Assembly: GCA_947493885.1 (NCBI GenBank)
Contig: CANLTE010000005.1
Coordinates: forward strand, 1 to 64,000
Direction of reading: 5' to 3'
Source of the DNA: an uncultured Maribacter sp.
Lineage (GTDB): Bacteria; Bacteroidota; Bacteroidia; Flavobacteriales; Flavobacteriaceae
Length of the DNA: 64,000 nucleotides
The position numbers were made by a program, and so were the translations under genes. The notes beneath the pieces were generated by a model, which worked only from the letters and a program-made list of their open reading frames with translations, made no database searches and had not been told where the DNA came from. Below are positions 45,999 through 54,387 of this stretch, one piece after another (positions within the stretch are counted from its first letter, which is position 1; every line of letters begins with the position of its first letter).

Positions 45999-46330
45999 CA
46001 TTTCGCTAACATCAACAACTCATTACAGCGTATTTCGGTGATGTATCTTTTTTCGCCCTCTTTGGTCTCATAAGCGCGGTGTGTAAGTTTACCTTCAATG
46101 GCAACTTCGTTTCCTTTGCTTAAATAACTTTCTACAATATCAGCGGTTTTTCCCCAGGCTACAATATTATGCCATTGCGTATCTGTTACTTTTTCGCCTT
46201 GTGCGTTTTTATAGGTTTCGTTAGTAGCAATTGTAAATTTTGCTAATTTTTTACCACCATCTAAGGTCACTACTTCTGGGTCTTGACCTAAATTTCCAAT
46301 TAACTGTACTTTGTTTCTAAGTGCATTCAT
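45998..46330 (-). CDS. ssb: Single-stranded DNA-binding protein, short form
   Basis: A single OB-fold of 110 residues: NKVQLIGNLGQDPEV at the start, TQWHNIVAWGKTADIVESYLSKG in the middle and GEKRYITEIRCNELLML at the end. It lacks the flexible linker and acidic tail that recruit partner proteins in full-length SSB. Short copies like this are common as additional SSBs in Bacteroidota, so the essential chromosomal ssb may be elsewhere. It lies alone in the accessory region. Confidence 0.92.
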   Translation of the reverse strand: MNALRNKVQLIGNLGQDPEVVTLDGGKKLAKFTIATNETYKNAQGEKVTDTQWHNIVAWGKTADIVESYLSKGNEVAIEGKLTHRAYETKEGEKRYITEIRCNELLMLAK

Positions 46331-46676
46331 ACTATTATTATTTATCTCTGATTATTACTGCTCAGATGTATTATGCCAGACACTATTGTTTGACACTGCA
46401 AACCTATGCCCACTTGCCAAAAACATTCGGTTGTGACTTATTTACTTTCGCTTGTAAACGTTTGTAGTCGTTTGAAAATGGATAAAATTATAGAAAATAT
46501 GGCATCTATATACCAAATGGGACAAGAATAAATAATTGATTACCGCACTAGAAGCGTGTGTTTTTTTGGAATCCAAACCAGCACTTTACGATTAAATAGC
46601 GCATTTTGTGAATGTGATAATCGCTTTAAGTTTATGTTGTAATTGATTTTCAACCTAAAATTATACGGTTCTGTTC
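46331..46676. other. Gene-free region upstream of ssb
   Basis: No convincing reading frame. The minus-strand box TAGGTTTG (plus-strand CAAACCTA at 46399-46406) could be the ssb -7 element, giving a leader of about 60-70 bases. Otherwise nothing is seen. Confidence 0.55.
46399..46406 (-). promoter_or_regulatory. Possible ssb -7 box
   Basis: TAGGTTTG on the minus strand fits TAnnTTTG; no matching -33 was found. Confidence 0.35.
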
Positions 46677-47021
46677 CTAAAAGGGTTTCTTGCTATCTTT
46701 TAAAAAAGCTCTACCAATCCTAAATGTGAAAAAGGCAATAATCCAGCCGACGAATTGCATAAACCAATCGAGTGATAACTCATGTCTAACAAGTGAATCT
46801 GGTTCGAGTAATAAATAAGGGGTTTTTCTGATTAGGGGTAATAAATCTGGTATAAGGAAACACCCAATCACAATGCTTATAAGAATAAACAATATACCAA
46901 GTGTTCTATCCAAAATTCTACGGCTTTTTGACACTTCTGTAAAAATACCTAATTCAAACATTCTAAAAAAATCATTTTGTGCTTGTCCCCTTTTGTCTAT
47001 AAATGTCGAAAATATGTGCAT
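46677..47021 (-). CDS. Two-helix membrane protein, 114 aa
   Basis: Two hydrophobic helices (about residues 37-57 and 83-101) separated by a loop. N- and C-termini are charged, with KDSKKPF at the end. No family is recognised. It is flanked by gene-free sequence and by a plus-strand gene starting 119 bases away. Short single genes like this are typical of the variable stretch it lies in. Confidence 0.55.
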   Translation of the reverse strand: MHIFSTFIDKRGQAQNDFFRMFELGIFTEVSKSRRILDRTLGILFILISIVIGCFLIPDLLPLIRKTPYLLLEPDSLVRHELSLDWFMQFVGWIIAFFTFRIGRAFLKDSKKPF

Positions 47022-47140
47022 TTTTACAGAAATACGTATTGTTGTTTTGATGAAAAAACCTACTTTGTAGAGCGAATTTTTAGTTATTAAACCCTAATGA
47101 TTTATAGAAAAGTAACTATATACAATTGTTGTAAGCAATT

Positions 47141-47716
47141 ATGATTGAACAAATTGCCGAAATATCATTTTATAAAGATTTATACGAATCTGAAAGCGCT
47201 AGGAAGCACCAAATTGATAATTCAGTTCAATTTCCGACAACTATATTGACTTTATTAATTGGAGCTTTTTATTATATTTTGACTAGTGAGGTTTTAGATA
47301 TCATAAAACCTGAAAGTATATTGTATAAAGCTTTTTTAGTAATAATAATTTCAGCTTTCGTTGTTTCGATAATTATGACAATAACCTTTCTTTTGATTAT
47401 GTTCCATAATATTAAAAATAAATACAAATACATTCCATCACCTGAAAACCTTAAAGAACGACAATTATTATTATTTGAGCATTACACTAACAATCATTGT
47501 GAGCTGAAAAAAAAGGAGAAAAAACGAAATGGAATAAAATACTCAAAAGCTGAATTTGAAAAAGAGCTACTCGAATATTACATTGAGTGCGCTAACAACA
47601 ATCAAATGATTAATGATAGAAGACTTAAAGAATATTACTATACTAGAACATTGTTAATGATTTCAATAATCTCGTTGACTTTAATGGTTTCAATAATTTT
47701 AACTCAAAATATATAA
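47141..47716 (+). CDS. Three-helix membrane protein, 191 aa
   Basis: Two hydrophobic helices at about residues 30-50 and 60-90, a charged helical cytoplasmic segment (about 95-160), and a C-terminal helix at about 165-188. This topology resembles small membrane effector proteins of bacterial defence (SLATT or Pycsar-TM type), but no diagnostic motif confirms it. The start lies just after TTGTTGTAAGC, a cassette-boundary-like sequence, and a 33-residue proline-rich gene follows 2 bases after the stop. Confidence 0.65.
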   Translation: MIEQIAEISFYKDLYESESARKHQIDNSVQFPTTILTLLIGAFYYILTSEVLDIIKPESILYKAFLVIIISAFVVSIIMTITFLLIMFHNIKNKYKYIPSPENLKERQLLLFEHYTNNHCELKKKEKKRNGIKYSKAEFEKELLEYYIECANNNQMINDRRLKEYYYTRTLLMISIISLTLMVSIILTQNI

Positions 47717-47718
47717 TT

Positions 47719-47820
47719 ATGGCTGATAAGAAGAAAAAAACACCACCACCACCACCTAAAACTAAACCAAGGACTATTACAGAATCTAAAATACCAAAAG
47801 TGGATTCGAACAAAAAATAA
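47719..47820 (+). CDS. Proline- and lysine-rich microprotein, 33 aa
   Basis: Begins MADKKKKT, then five prolines, then a short basic tail. Low complexity, no hydrophobic segment. The ATG is 2 bases after the stop of the membrane-protein gene, so translation is probably coupled. It may be a small partner of that protein. It is too short to be certain. Confidence 0.5.
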   Translation: MADKKKKTPPPPPKTKPRTITESKIPKVDSNKK

Positions 47821-47828
47821 CTACTTAC

Positions 47829-47958
47829 AACATTAGCTATAAGTAATTGCTGGTTCTCGCCTACTTCTGAAAATCCTCGCGGATTTTCAGTGTGGTATGT
47901 ACTACTTGCAAAGTTTAGTGCTAACCCACGCAACTACTCATAGCCGATACTGTTAGGC
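47829..47958 (+). repeat. Long imperfect palindrome resembling an integron attC site
   Basis: AAC at 47829-47831 pairs with GTT at 47952-47954, which starts a GTTAGGC core (matches GTTRRRY). GCTAT (47836-47840) pairs with ATAGC (47940-47944), and AGTA and TTGC pair with GCAA and TACT in the same arms, with only two A-C mismatches in 15 positions. At the tip, GAAAATCC (47869-47876) and GGATTTTC (47881-47888) form a perfect 8-bp stem with a TCGC loop. The AbiC-like gene starts 24 bases after the core. The left core is imperfect, and no integrase is in the window. Confidence 0.55.
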
Positions 47959-47982
47959 ATAAGACTGAAACAACAGCATGGC

Positions 47983-48819
47983 ATGAATCGAGAAAAAGAT
48001 AATGAAATATCAATCTCTTTAATTGGATTAGGAACAGTATTGCTTATTATTGGATTGTGGTTTCTAACATATTTTTTGTTGAAAGATTTGGGACTAGACG
48101 AACGGGGCACATTAGGCGATATGTTCGGTACTGTAAATGCATTGTTTTCCGGTCTTGCTTTTGCTGGTATAATTATCACTATTTTACTTCAAAGAAAGGA
48201 ATTAAAATATCAACGTGAGGAACTAAAAGCTACTAGAAAGGAATTCGTAATTCAAAATAAAACGCTAAGAACACAAAGGTTTGAAAATACCTTTTTTGGT
48301 CTAATAAACTTACATAATCAAATTGTAAAAGATATTGATTTTGAAAAACATGATTTACTAAGTAGCACATCTGAAACATTCATTGGAAGAGATGCATTTC
48401 AACAAGCGTTTAAAGAATTAAGACAAGAATTAAAACAATCTGAGTTCGATATTGCTTATAAAAAAGTTTATACTAGGCATAGTACCGATTTCGGTCATTA
48501 CTTCAGAAATTTGTATCGTATAATAAAAATAATACACTCAACAGAATTTGTTAGTAAGGAAGAATTGGAATCAAAAAAACTTTTGAATTCACATTATGAT
48601 TTTAATTATCTAGAAAGGTATAAGTACACATCCATCGTTCGGTCTCAATTATCCGATTTTGAACTTTTAATCTTGTTTTATAATAGCATAAGTAAATATG
48701 GAAAAAAGTTTAAACCGTTAATTGAACAATACTCATTACTTAAAAATTTACCGAAAACTTATATTGAGAATAAAGAATTGCTAAAATTATATGATTCAAG
48801 AGCGTTTAAAAATGACTAA
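47983..48819 (+). CDS. AbiC-like putative phage abortive infection protein
   Basis: 278 residues: two N-terminal membrane helices (about 10-30 and 48-68), a coiled-coil with QRKELKYQREELKATRKEF, then the RFENTFFGLINLHNQIVKDI block and the HYFRNLYRIIKII segment that mark the putAbiC family. Family members were first linked to phage exclusion in lactococci; the mechanism is not settled. The gene is bounded on the left by an attC-like palindrome and on the right by a second palindromic element. Confidence 0.82.
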   Translation: MNREKDNEISISLIGLGTVLLIIGLWFLTYFLLKDLGLDERGTLGDMFGTVNALFSGLAFAGIIITILLQRKELKYQREELKATRKEFVIQNKTLRTQRFENTFFGLINLHNQIVKDIDFEKHDLLSSTSETFIGRDAFQQAFKELRQELKQSEFDIAYKKVYTRHSTDFGHYFRNLYRIIKIIHSTEFVSKEELESKKLLNSHYDFNYLERYKYTSIVRSQLSDFELLILFYNSISKYGKKFKPLIEQYSLLKNLPKTYIENKELLKLYDSRAFKND

Positions 48820-48880
48820 AAAAAGTTCTGTCCTAACAAAACCTAAAAGTAATGCAGACTTTAGAACTTAATCGAAAGGT

Positions 48881-48992
48881 CTGTGCACATCAATAATGTC
48901 GCTAAATCTTTGGAATTTAGCTTTGAACAAAAAAAGAAAAAGAAAAACCAAAAGCTTTAGCTTCGTGCACAGATGGAAACTAATAAGTTTCC
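48881..48992 (-). repeat. Second palindromic element
   Basis: Arms CTGTGCAC (48881-48888) and GTGCACAG (48965-48972) enclose GCTAAA (48901-48906) and TTTAGC (48956-48961), giving a bulged hairpin with a further small hairpin (48901-48921). A separate 7-bp stem GGAAACT/AGTTTCC lies at 48975-48992. On the minus strand the element leads to GTTAGGA near 48834, close to the AbiC-like stop. It resembles element 1 in plan, not in sequence. Confidence 0.5.
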
Positions 48993-49057
48993 TTACTTCC
49001 GCACTGCGCTTAACCCAACCACTAATGGCAATAAAAAAACGAAATAAATAGTAAAAA

Positions 49058-49369
49058 CTGGCAAACATCAGGCACAATTTAGCAATCGAAGCACCTGTTA
49101 AACAGGTATATGATGCAATTACACTTGAAGAAGGATTAAAGGGCTGGTGGACAAATGAGACTACTGCAAAACCGGAGGAAGGAAATATAAACCACTTCAT
49201 ATTCGGTGACGAATATTTCAATAAAATGAAAGTTTTGAAATTGAATTCACCAAATGAAGTTCACCGGGAATGTGTAGATGGAGATAAGGAATGGATTGGA
49301 ACTAAATTATCTTTTGAACTGGAAGAAAAAGACGCTACTACTTTCCTTAAGTTTTCTCATCTAAACTGA
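49058..49369 (+). pseudogene. Truncated SRPBCC/AHSA1-domain gene without ATG
   Basis: Translating from CTG 49058 gives 103 residues: ANIRHNLAIEAPVKQVYDAIT, GLKGWWTNET and a late TFLKFSHLN, a clear SRPBCC (AHSA1) domain. The codon where homologues have the start Met is CTG, preceded at once by TAA. The domain stops about 40 residues early, where a Trp codon would be expected after HLN. It is either a remnant or a short form from a CTG start. The TGA overlaps the next ATG (TGATG). Confidence 0.65.
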
Positions 49370-49767
49370 TGAGAAAAATTGGAATCCTTTTCGTAATTCT
49401 CCTTCAATCGTGTTTATTTGGAGTGGGATTAGTGGAACAAGAAATAACGGACAAATACTGGCTAACTGCTAATAATACGTTGGACGAAATGAGTATTTGG
49501 TACTTTCCTGGAGAACATCAGTCCAAATTAATAGTGGGACAGACTGTTTTTGAAGTTGGACATAATGACGATTACATAATTGCAAAAAGCCATCCCAAAG
49601 ATTCTGTAAATGAACTGAACAAAAATGTTACGTATTATCATTTAATTGAAGTGTCTAGAGCAAGAAAAAGTATTCCTTTAACGTTAGAGCAATTTGAATA
49701 TAAAAAAAAGGAATTGCAGATTTCTGAAAAGTTAGAGTTCACCACGGTTTTTGAGGAACTGAAATAA
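49369..49767 (+). CDS. Small lipoprotein, 132 aa
   Basis: SPII signal with lipobox LLQSC (Cys15). The mature part is soluble and beta-rich. The layout recalls the DUF3997-type small lipoproteins, but I cannot confirm it. The ATG overlaps the stop of the SRPBCC remnant, which suggests the two were once a coupled pair or share one transcript. Confidence 0.65.
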   Translation: MRKIGILFVILLQSCLFGVGLVEQEITDKYWLTANNTLDEMSIWYFPGEHQSKLIVGQTVFEVGHNDDYIIAKSHPKDSVNELNKNVTYYHLIEVSRARKSIPLTLEQFEYKKKELQISEKLEFTTVFEELK

Positions 49768-49867
49768 AAACTACATACAAAAAACCCTCCTATGAAAAGC
49801 CCTAATCATCTTAGCTATTGAGTTTTAAATCAGTTAAACTAGGAGCTACCGAAATAGCTCCTAATTA

Positions 49868-50968
49868 TTAACTCAACCATTGTTTAAAAAAATCAACAAC
49901 AACCTTAAATACCTCTCTCGATTCGCTTAGTTCTGCGTTATTCATAAACACATGTCCCAAACCTTCCCACACATGTAAATCGGCTTCAACGCCAAGTTTT
50001 ACCAACTGTCTGTGTGTATAGACTACTGAGCTTAAATGAAAATCGCGTGTAGAAACAATTAATAGCGAAGGTGGAAATTTAGATAATACTTCTTCTGACT
50101 GCAATGGCACTAAAAGCGGGTCATTAAAATTGGGGTTACTACCATAATAAGGTTCAAAATAGGTAAAAGGGGCAACGCCCTTAAATCCTAAGGCAGCAGA
50201 AATCATATGCATAGAATCGGTTTTTGGCCGTGGTTGTGCAGCCGCCATACTAATCATCCCCACTGCTTTGGGCAACGGTATTTTCTCCTTTTGAAACCAA
50301 GCCATAGATTGTGCTACTAATGCCCCTCCGCCAGCTATACCATATATACCTATATTTTGCGGTTCGTATTCTTTTAAAAGTGACTTATAAACGGCAGCAA
50401 CATCTTCACTTGCCGCAGGAAACTGATGCTCTGGTCCTACACGATAATCAATACTTATTACTTTAATGCCACCTAAAGCAGCTATGGGAATAGACTCTAA
50501 ATGACTAAAAGTGCGAGAACCGTATAGAAATGCTCCAGAATGTAGGCTTATTAAAACTTTGTTTTTATTGGTCTCTTTTATTCCTTCTGCTGGAGTAAAT
50601 ACTTCGGTATAAACTCCACCAATAGTATCTACAGCGATATCTACTTTATACCTTTTCAACATATTTGTATAAACTGGAGTAGTATAAAAATGCTGAATGG
50701 TACATTCCCTATACGCTTCCCAAGCATCCTTATCGGAATTTTTTGGTTGAGGACAAGCTTTTTGCATTAACTGGTTCGCATTTGCTTTTTCCTCACGTTC
50801 TTTTTTTAAAACCATTTTGCTTTCTTCACTAAGAAATGATGATTCTGGTAAAACATATGCCGGCACGTGAACGGTTCCATTTTCTTCTACCAAATAGGGC
50901 TGTTGTGTAGTTTTACATGCACCAACCAAAATGCTTATTAGTAATAAAATGACTAATTTATTTCTCAT
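49868..50968 (-). CDS. Alpha/beta hydrolase-fold lipoprotein with replaced nucleophile
   Basis: 366 residues with lipobox LVGAC (Cys18). The fold is of the hormone-sensitive-lipase type: the HSGAF segment (oxyanion hole, normally HGGG), YGIAGGGALVAQ at the nucleophile elbow, STRDFHLS for the acid and GLGHVF for the base His. The elbow normally reads GxSAGG; here Ser is Ala (GCT codon), so ordinary esterase chemistry should be lost. His and Asp remain. It lies 14 bases after the minus-strand gene above it and is probably in its operon. Confidence 0.88.
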   Translation of the reverse strand: MRNKLVILLLISILVGACKTTQQPYLVEENGTVHVPAYVLPESSFLSEESKMVLKKEREEKANANQLMQKACPQPKNSDKDAWEAYRECTIQHFYTTPVYTNMLKRYKVDIAVDTIGGVYTEVFTPAEGIKETNKNKVLISLHSGAFLYGSRTFSHLESIPIAALGGIKVISIDYRVGPEHQFPAASEDVAAVYKSLLKEYEPQNIGIYGIAGGGALVAQSMAWFQKEKIPLPKAVGMISMAAAQPRPKTDSMHMISAALGFKGVAPFTYFEPYYGSNPNFNDPLLVPLQSEEVLSKFPPSLLIVSTRDFHLSSVVYTHRQLVKLGVEADLHVWEGLGHVFMNNAELSESREVFKVVVDFFKQWLS

Positions 50969-50982
50969 ATTTTTTGTCTTTT

Positions 50983-52200
50983 TTAGTTAGTCAAAACACT
51001 AACTTTTACCGGATTTTTTAAACGTTCGTAATAGTATGTTATATGTTTAGAAAGTACTTTTTTGTCTACCTTAAAAACGAGATAGGCGTTTTCTTCTACA
51101 TATTTACTCCCTTTTGGTACTACTGTATTTTTATCACTTATGAGTCTTCTATTCCAATATCTGCCTGAATTCATACTTGCGGTAATTTTAGTATGTGGAT
51201 TAAAGGTGGGGTAATGGTAGTTATTATAATATAACCGTATAGAGCCAAAGCCGTATAGTTTATCCTCATTATAAAAGAAAAGCCAAGATGCATTATCTGG
51301 TATGGGATATTTATCTAAATATGAGAGCGTACTTTCCTTATAAAGCGGCAAGCTCACCACTTTGCCCTTAGATTTTGGAAAAACAACGTGGGTAAATAGG
51401 CTATCCATGGTCATTTCATCATTTCGCAAAAGATTTAATGTGTCTATTTGGGTAAAAAACATTTCGCTACTTGATTTAAAATATGGAAGCCCTGCATAAA
51501 ACTTGTATTCACTTTTTAGTGTTATTTTTTCATACCCCGCTACTTTTCCGCTTTTAAAAAGATTGAAATAATAGGGCCCTTTTGTTGAAATGGATACGGA
51601 ATCAGGAGTAGTTAAATGCGCCATGGTACGATAAGTCTTGTCCTCTTTACCAAAATTCGGAGCCCAATGCATTTTTAAATTCGGGTTTTTTCTAGACAGT
51701 TCTACATTGTTAAATTGTTTAAGTGTGAGACTCCCTAAATGACCCGCAGCTAATTTTAAATCCTGATACCCAGAGAACTGCTTTAATGAAGCTAAAAAGT
51801 GACGATTTTCAACGGTTAGATTCATATTTTCACCCGCTATATGCAAATCTGTTTCTTCTATATGATGCGTATTTTTCTCTTTTTTAATACTATATTCTTT
51901 GGTTTGGTTGGCTTTTATGGAAATTGGAAAAACAAGTGATGCTTTGCGTTTAGACAAAGTATCGTTTATATTATTATAGTGAATCTGAACAGGAATCTTA
52001 TGTTTTTCTTCCTTTGAATAGGCATAAAACGACTCCCCTTTTTGAGGGAGTTTCATATGAGGTAGTGTTACCTCAACATATTCTAAATTGCGATTCAACC
52101 CTGCATGTTCTTCTATTTTGATATTGTATCCATTGTTAGTCCTGCTACAAGAGCAAAAACAAATAATTATTACTACAATAAGTAAACATATGTTTTTCAT
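50983..52200 (-). CDS. Lipoprotein, DUF4861-like, 405 aa
   Basis: I chose ATG 52200, giving a compact SPII signal with lipobox CFCSC; a GTG three codons upstream is less likely. The large beta-rich body has segments such as FSGYQDLKLAAG and SGRYWNRRLISD. Its layout recalls proteins annotated DUF4861, found near polysaccharide and sugar-ester enzymes, but this is a low-confidence guess. It is followed by the hydrolase-fold lipoprotein, so the two may act on the same substrate in the envelope. Confidence 0.65.
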   Translation of the reverse strand: MKNICLLIVVIIICFCSCSRTNNGYNIKIEEHAGLNRNLEYVEVTLPHMKLPQKGESFYAYSKEEKHKIPVQIHYNNINDTLSKRKASLVFPISIKANQTKEYSIKKEKNTHHIEETDLHIAGENMNLTVENRHFLASLKQFSGYQDLKLAAGHLGSLTLKQFNNVELSRKNPNLKMHWAPNFGKEDKTYRTMAHLTTPDSVSISTKGPYYFNLFKSGKVAGYEKITLKSEYKFYAGLPYFKSSSEMFFTQIDTLNLLRNDEMTMDSLFTHVVFPKSKGKVVSLPLYKESTLSYLDKYPIPDNASWLFFYNEDKLYGFGSIRLYYNNYHYPTFNPHTKITASMNSGRYWNRRLISDKNTVVPKGSKYVEENAYLVFKVDKKVLSKHITYYYERLKNPVKVSVLTN

Positions 52201-52414
52201 TACCCACACAATAGAATTAAAACTTTGAGATAAAATTAGTTTTATATCTCCTACTATTTTAATTAGTAGACCATTGCCCTATTAAGGCATATAGAAAGTG
52301 CATTTATACGTTTAAGGAAGTTTAGACATCATAGAATCGTTTTTCAGTGTTGTTTATTCCTTGTTTATCCATAACTAACAAATCCTATTATAAATATTTG
52401 TAAACTTGTTGATT

Positions 52415-53488
52415 ATGAGTACCACATTACATCAACAAAAAACAACTTTAAAAGGCCCCGTTTGGAGTCATTTTATATTTTGGTTATGTGTGTTTTTATA
52501 CTTCTTTTTTACCATTAACATTGCAGGCTATTATACCTACCAGCAAAAATTTGAATCAGCTGCAATCATAATTGTTTTACAGCTGATTACTGCATATACA
52601 TGTTTGCATTTTTTAATCCCCTTTTTCTTCACTAAAAAAAAGTATATACAATTTACTATTTTACTTGCTATACTATTGGTGAGTATGTTCGCCATATATA
52701 CTTGCTTTAAAACTTTTTACTACGACCCTAGTCATATAACACATTACAATGTTATAGAGCTGGAAAACGCAAGTTTATCTTTCTGGGAAAGGTTTTTAGA
52801 TATTTCAATGTTTTTAAGTAAGACTATTAAGTTTTTGGCGCCTTTAGCACTATTACTTATGGCTAGATTTTATAAAAATCAACAGCGATTTACCAAACTT
52901 AATGAGCAAAAAAAAATAGCCGAACTAACCGCTTTAAAACACCAGCTTAATCCGCATTTTTTATTCAACACACTGAATAATATTTATACGCTTGCATTAA
53001 AAAAATCTAATAACACTCCCGAAGCTATCGCAAAATTATCGGATATCTTAGACTATATGTTATATGGATGTAATGGTACGTTTGTTCCTCTAGATAAGGA
53101 GATTAGTTTAATTGAAAATTATCTTTCTCTTGAAAAAATACGTTATGGAGAGCGAGTAAATATCGACTTTAAAACTGTGGTGGATGAGGGTGCAAATATT
53201 GCACCACTGCTATTGCTTACGTTGATTGAAAATGCTTTTAAACATAGTGTTTCTCAAGAATTAGAGATTGCCTTTATAGACATAAATATTACGTCTAATA
53301 AGGATACTATTACATTTACTATTAAAAACTCTATACCCAAAGGTTACACTAACAATACTACTAAACAACCTTTAGGGTTACAAAATGTTAGAAAACAATT
53401 AGAGTTACTTTATAATAAAGCACATACATTGGATATCAATGAGGAAAAGGACGTATTTTTAGTAGACCTAAAACTTAAAAACAAATGA
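52415..53488 (+). CDS. LytS-type sensor histidine kinase
   Basis: 357 residues from ATG 52415. Four N-terminal helices (about 15-150) replace a classic sensor domain. The His_kinase domain has His181 in HQLNPHFLFNTLNN, the hallmark of LytS/YehU kinases, then LLTLIENAFKHSV (N box) and an ATPase end. It overlaps the response-regulator gene by 4 bases, so the two form a cognate pair. The signal is unknown. Confidence 0.93.
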   Translation: MSTTLHQQKTTLKGPVWSHFIFWLCVFLYFFFTINIAGYYTYQQKFESAAIIIVLQLITAYTCLHFLIPFFFTKKKYIQFTILLAILLVSMFAIYTCFKTFYYDPSHITHYNVIELENASLSFWERFLDISMFLSKTIKFLAPLALLLMARFYKNQQRFTKLNEQKKIAELTALKHQLNPHFLFNTLNNIYTLALKKSNNTPEAIAKLSDILDYMLYGCNGTFVPLDKEISLIENYLSLEKIRYGERVNIDFKTVVDEGANIAPLLLLTLIENAFKHSVSQELEIAFIDINITSNKDTITFTIKNSIPKGYTNNTTKQPLGLQNVRKQLELLYNKAHTLDINEEKDVFLVDLKLKNK

Positions 53489-54174
53489 GCTACCGTTGCA
53501 TGATTGTAGATGATGAGTCTTTGGCAAGAGAGCTTATAGAATCTCACTTAGGGCAATTAGATAATTTTACATTGGTAGCTTCTTGTACCTCTGCTATTGA
53601 GGCTAGTAAAATATTGAAAAACGAAAGTATTGATCTTATGTTTTTGGATATTGAAATGCCTGTTTTAAAGGGTACCGATTTTTTTAAAAACCTTATTCAT
53701 AAACCAAAAGTAATTTTCACCACCGCTTATAGAGATTATGCTGTAGATGGATTTGACCTTAACGCTGTTGACTACTTATTAAAACCCATAACCTTTAGTC
53801 GGTTTTTTAGAGCTATTGAGAAGTTTGTAAACCAGAATCCTAATACTTCTCAAGCTACTTTGTCAAAAGACGCTGACTATATTTTTGTAACTAAAAACAG
53901 GAAAAAGGTAAAAATAGATTTTAATCAAATTCTTTATATCGAAAGCCTCAAAGACTATGTAAAAGTTCATATGCCAGATGTAACACATACTGTAAAGTAT
54001 AGCATATCTAATTTTGAAAAAGAGCTAGATAATAGATTTGTACGCGTGCATAGATCATACATAGTCAACCACAATAAAATAACAGCCTTCACCAGTAAAG
54101 ATGTTGAGGTTAATACTATTGAAATTCCTATTGGAGAAAAATATAGAGAGGAAGTTGCAAAATTTTTAAAATAA
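53485..54174 (+). CDS. LytR/AlgR-type response regulator
   Basis: The receiver domain (1-120) has the phosphoacceptor Asp55 in MFLDIEMP and the conserved Lys in LLKPI. The LytTR DNA-binding domain (about 135-229) has IDFNQILYIESLKDYVKVH and RVHRSYIVN. Partner of the LytS-type kinase upstream; the target promoters are not evident here. Confidence 0.95.
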   Translation: MSYRCMIVDDESLARELIESHLGQLDNFTLVASCTSAIEASKILKNESIDLMFLDIEMPVLKGTDFFKNLIHKPKVIFTTAYRDYAVDGFDLNAVDYLLKPITFSRFFRAIEKFVNQNPNTSQATLSKDADYIFVTKNRKKVKIDFNQILYIESLKDYVKVHMPDVTHTVKYSISNFEKELDNRFVRVHRSYIVNHNKITAFTSKDVEVNTIEIPIGEKYREEVAKFLK

Positions 54175-54387
54175 AAAGTAACACCGCAGGTACTTATCTC
54201 TCAAATTACTCCTCAGAGTCTAGCTATTGTAACTCCTATATAGCATTATATAGAAAATATGCTCGTTTTAACTAAATTATCATCTTTCAGTTATTGAAAA
54301 AACCTACTTTTCGCCCCGAATTTTAGGCAAGAATTATCAATAGGTCTGCTGTTTAACAAAAGAAAAACCTTAACCAAAATCTAATAG
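54175..54387. other. Gap before lipoprotein gene
   Basis: 213 bases with no coding frame or clear promoter box. Nothing distinctive was seen. Confidence 0.5.

Noticed and set aside
47829-47958. Plain transcription terminator
   Set aside because: Only the 20-base tip would be needed for that; the paired outer arms and the core motif extend over 126 bases and there is no T run.
48868-49221. Minus-strand reading frame of 117 codons
   Set aside because: It runs across the second palindrome and opposite the SRPBCC remnant, which has a recognisable domain on the plus strand.
44922-49870. Insertion sequence or prophage
   Set aside because: No transposase, integrase, phage structural gene or target-site duplication was found.
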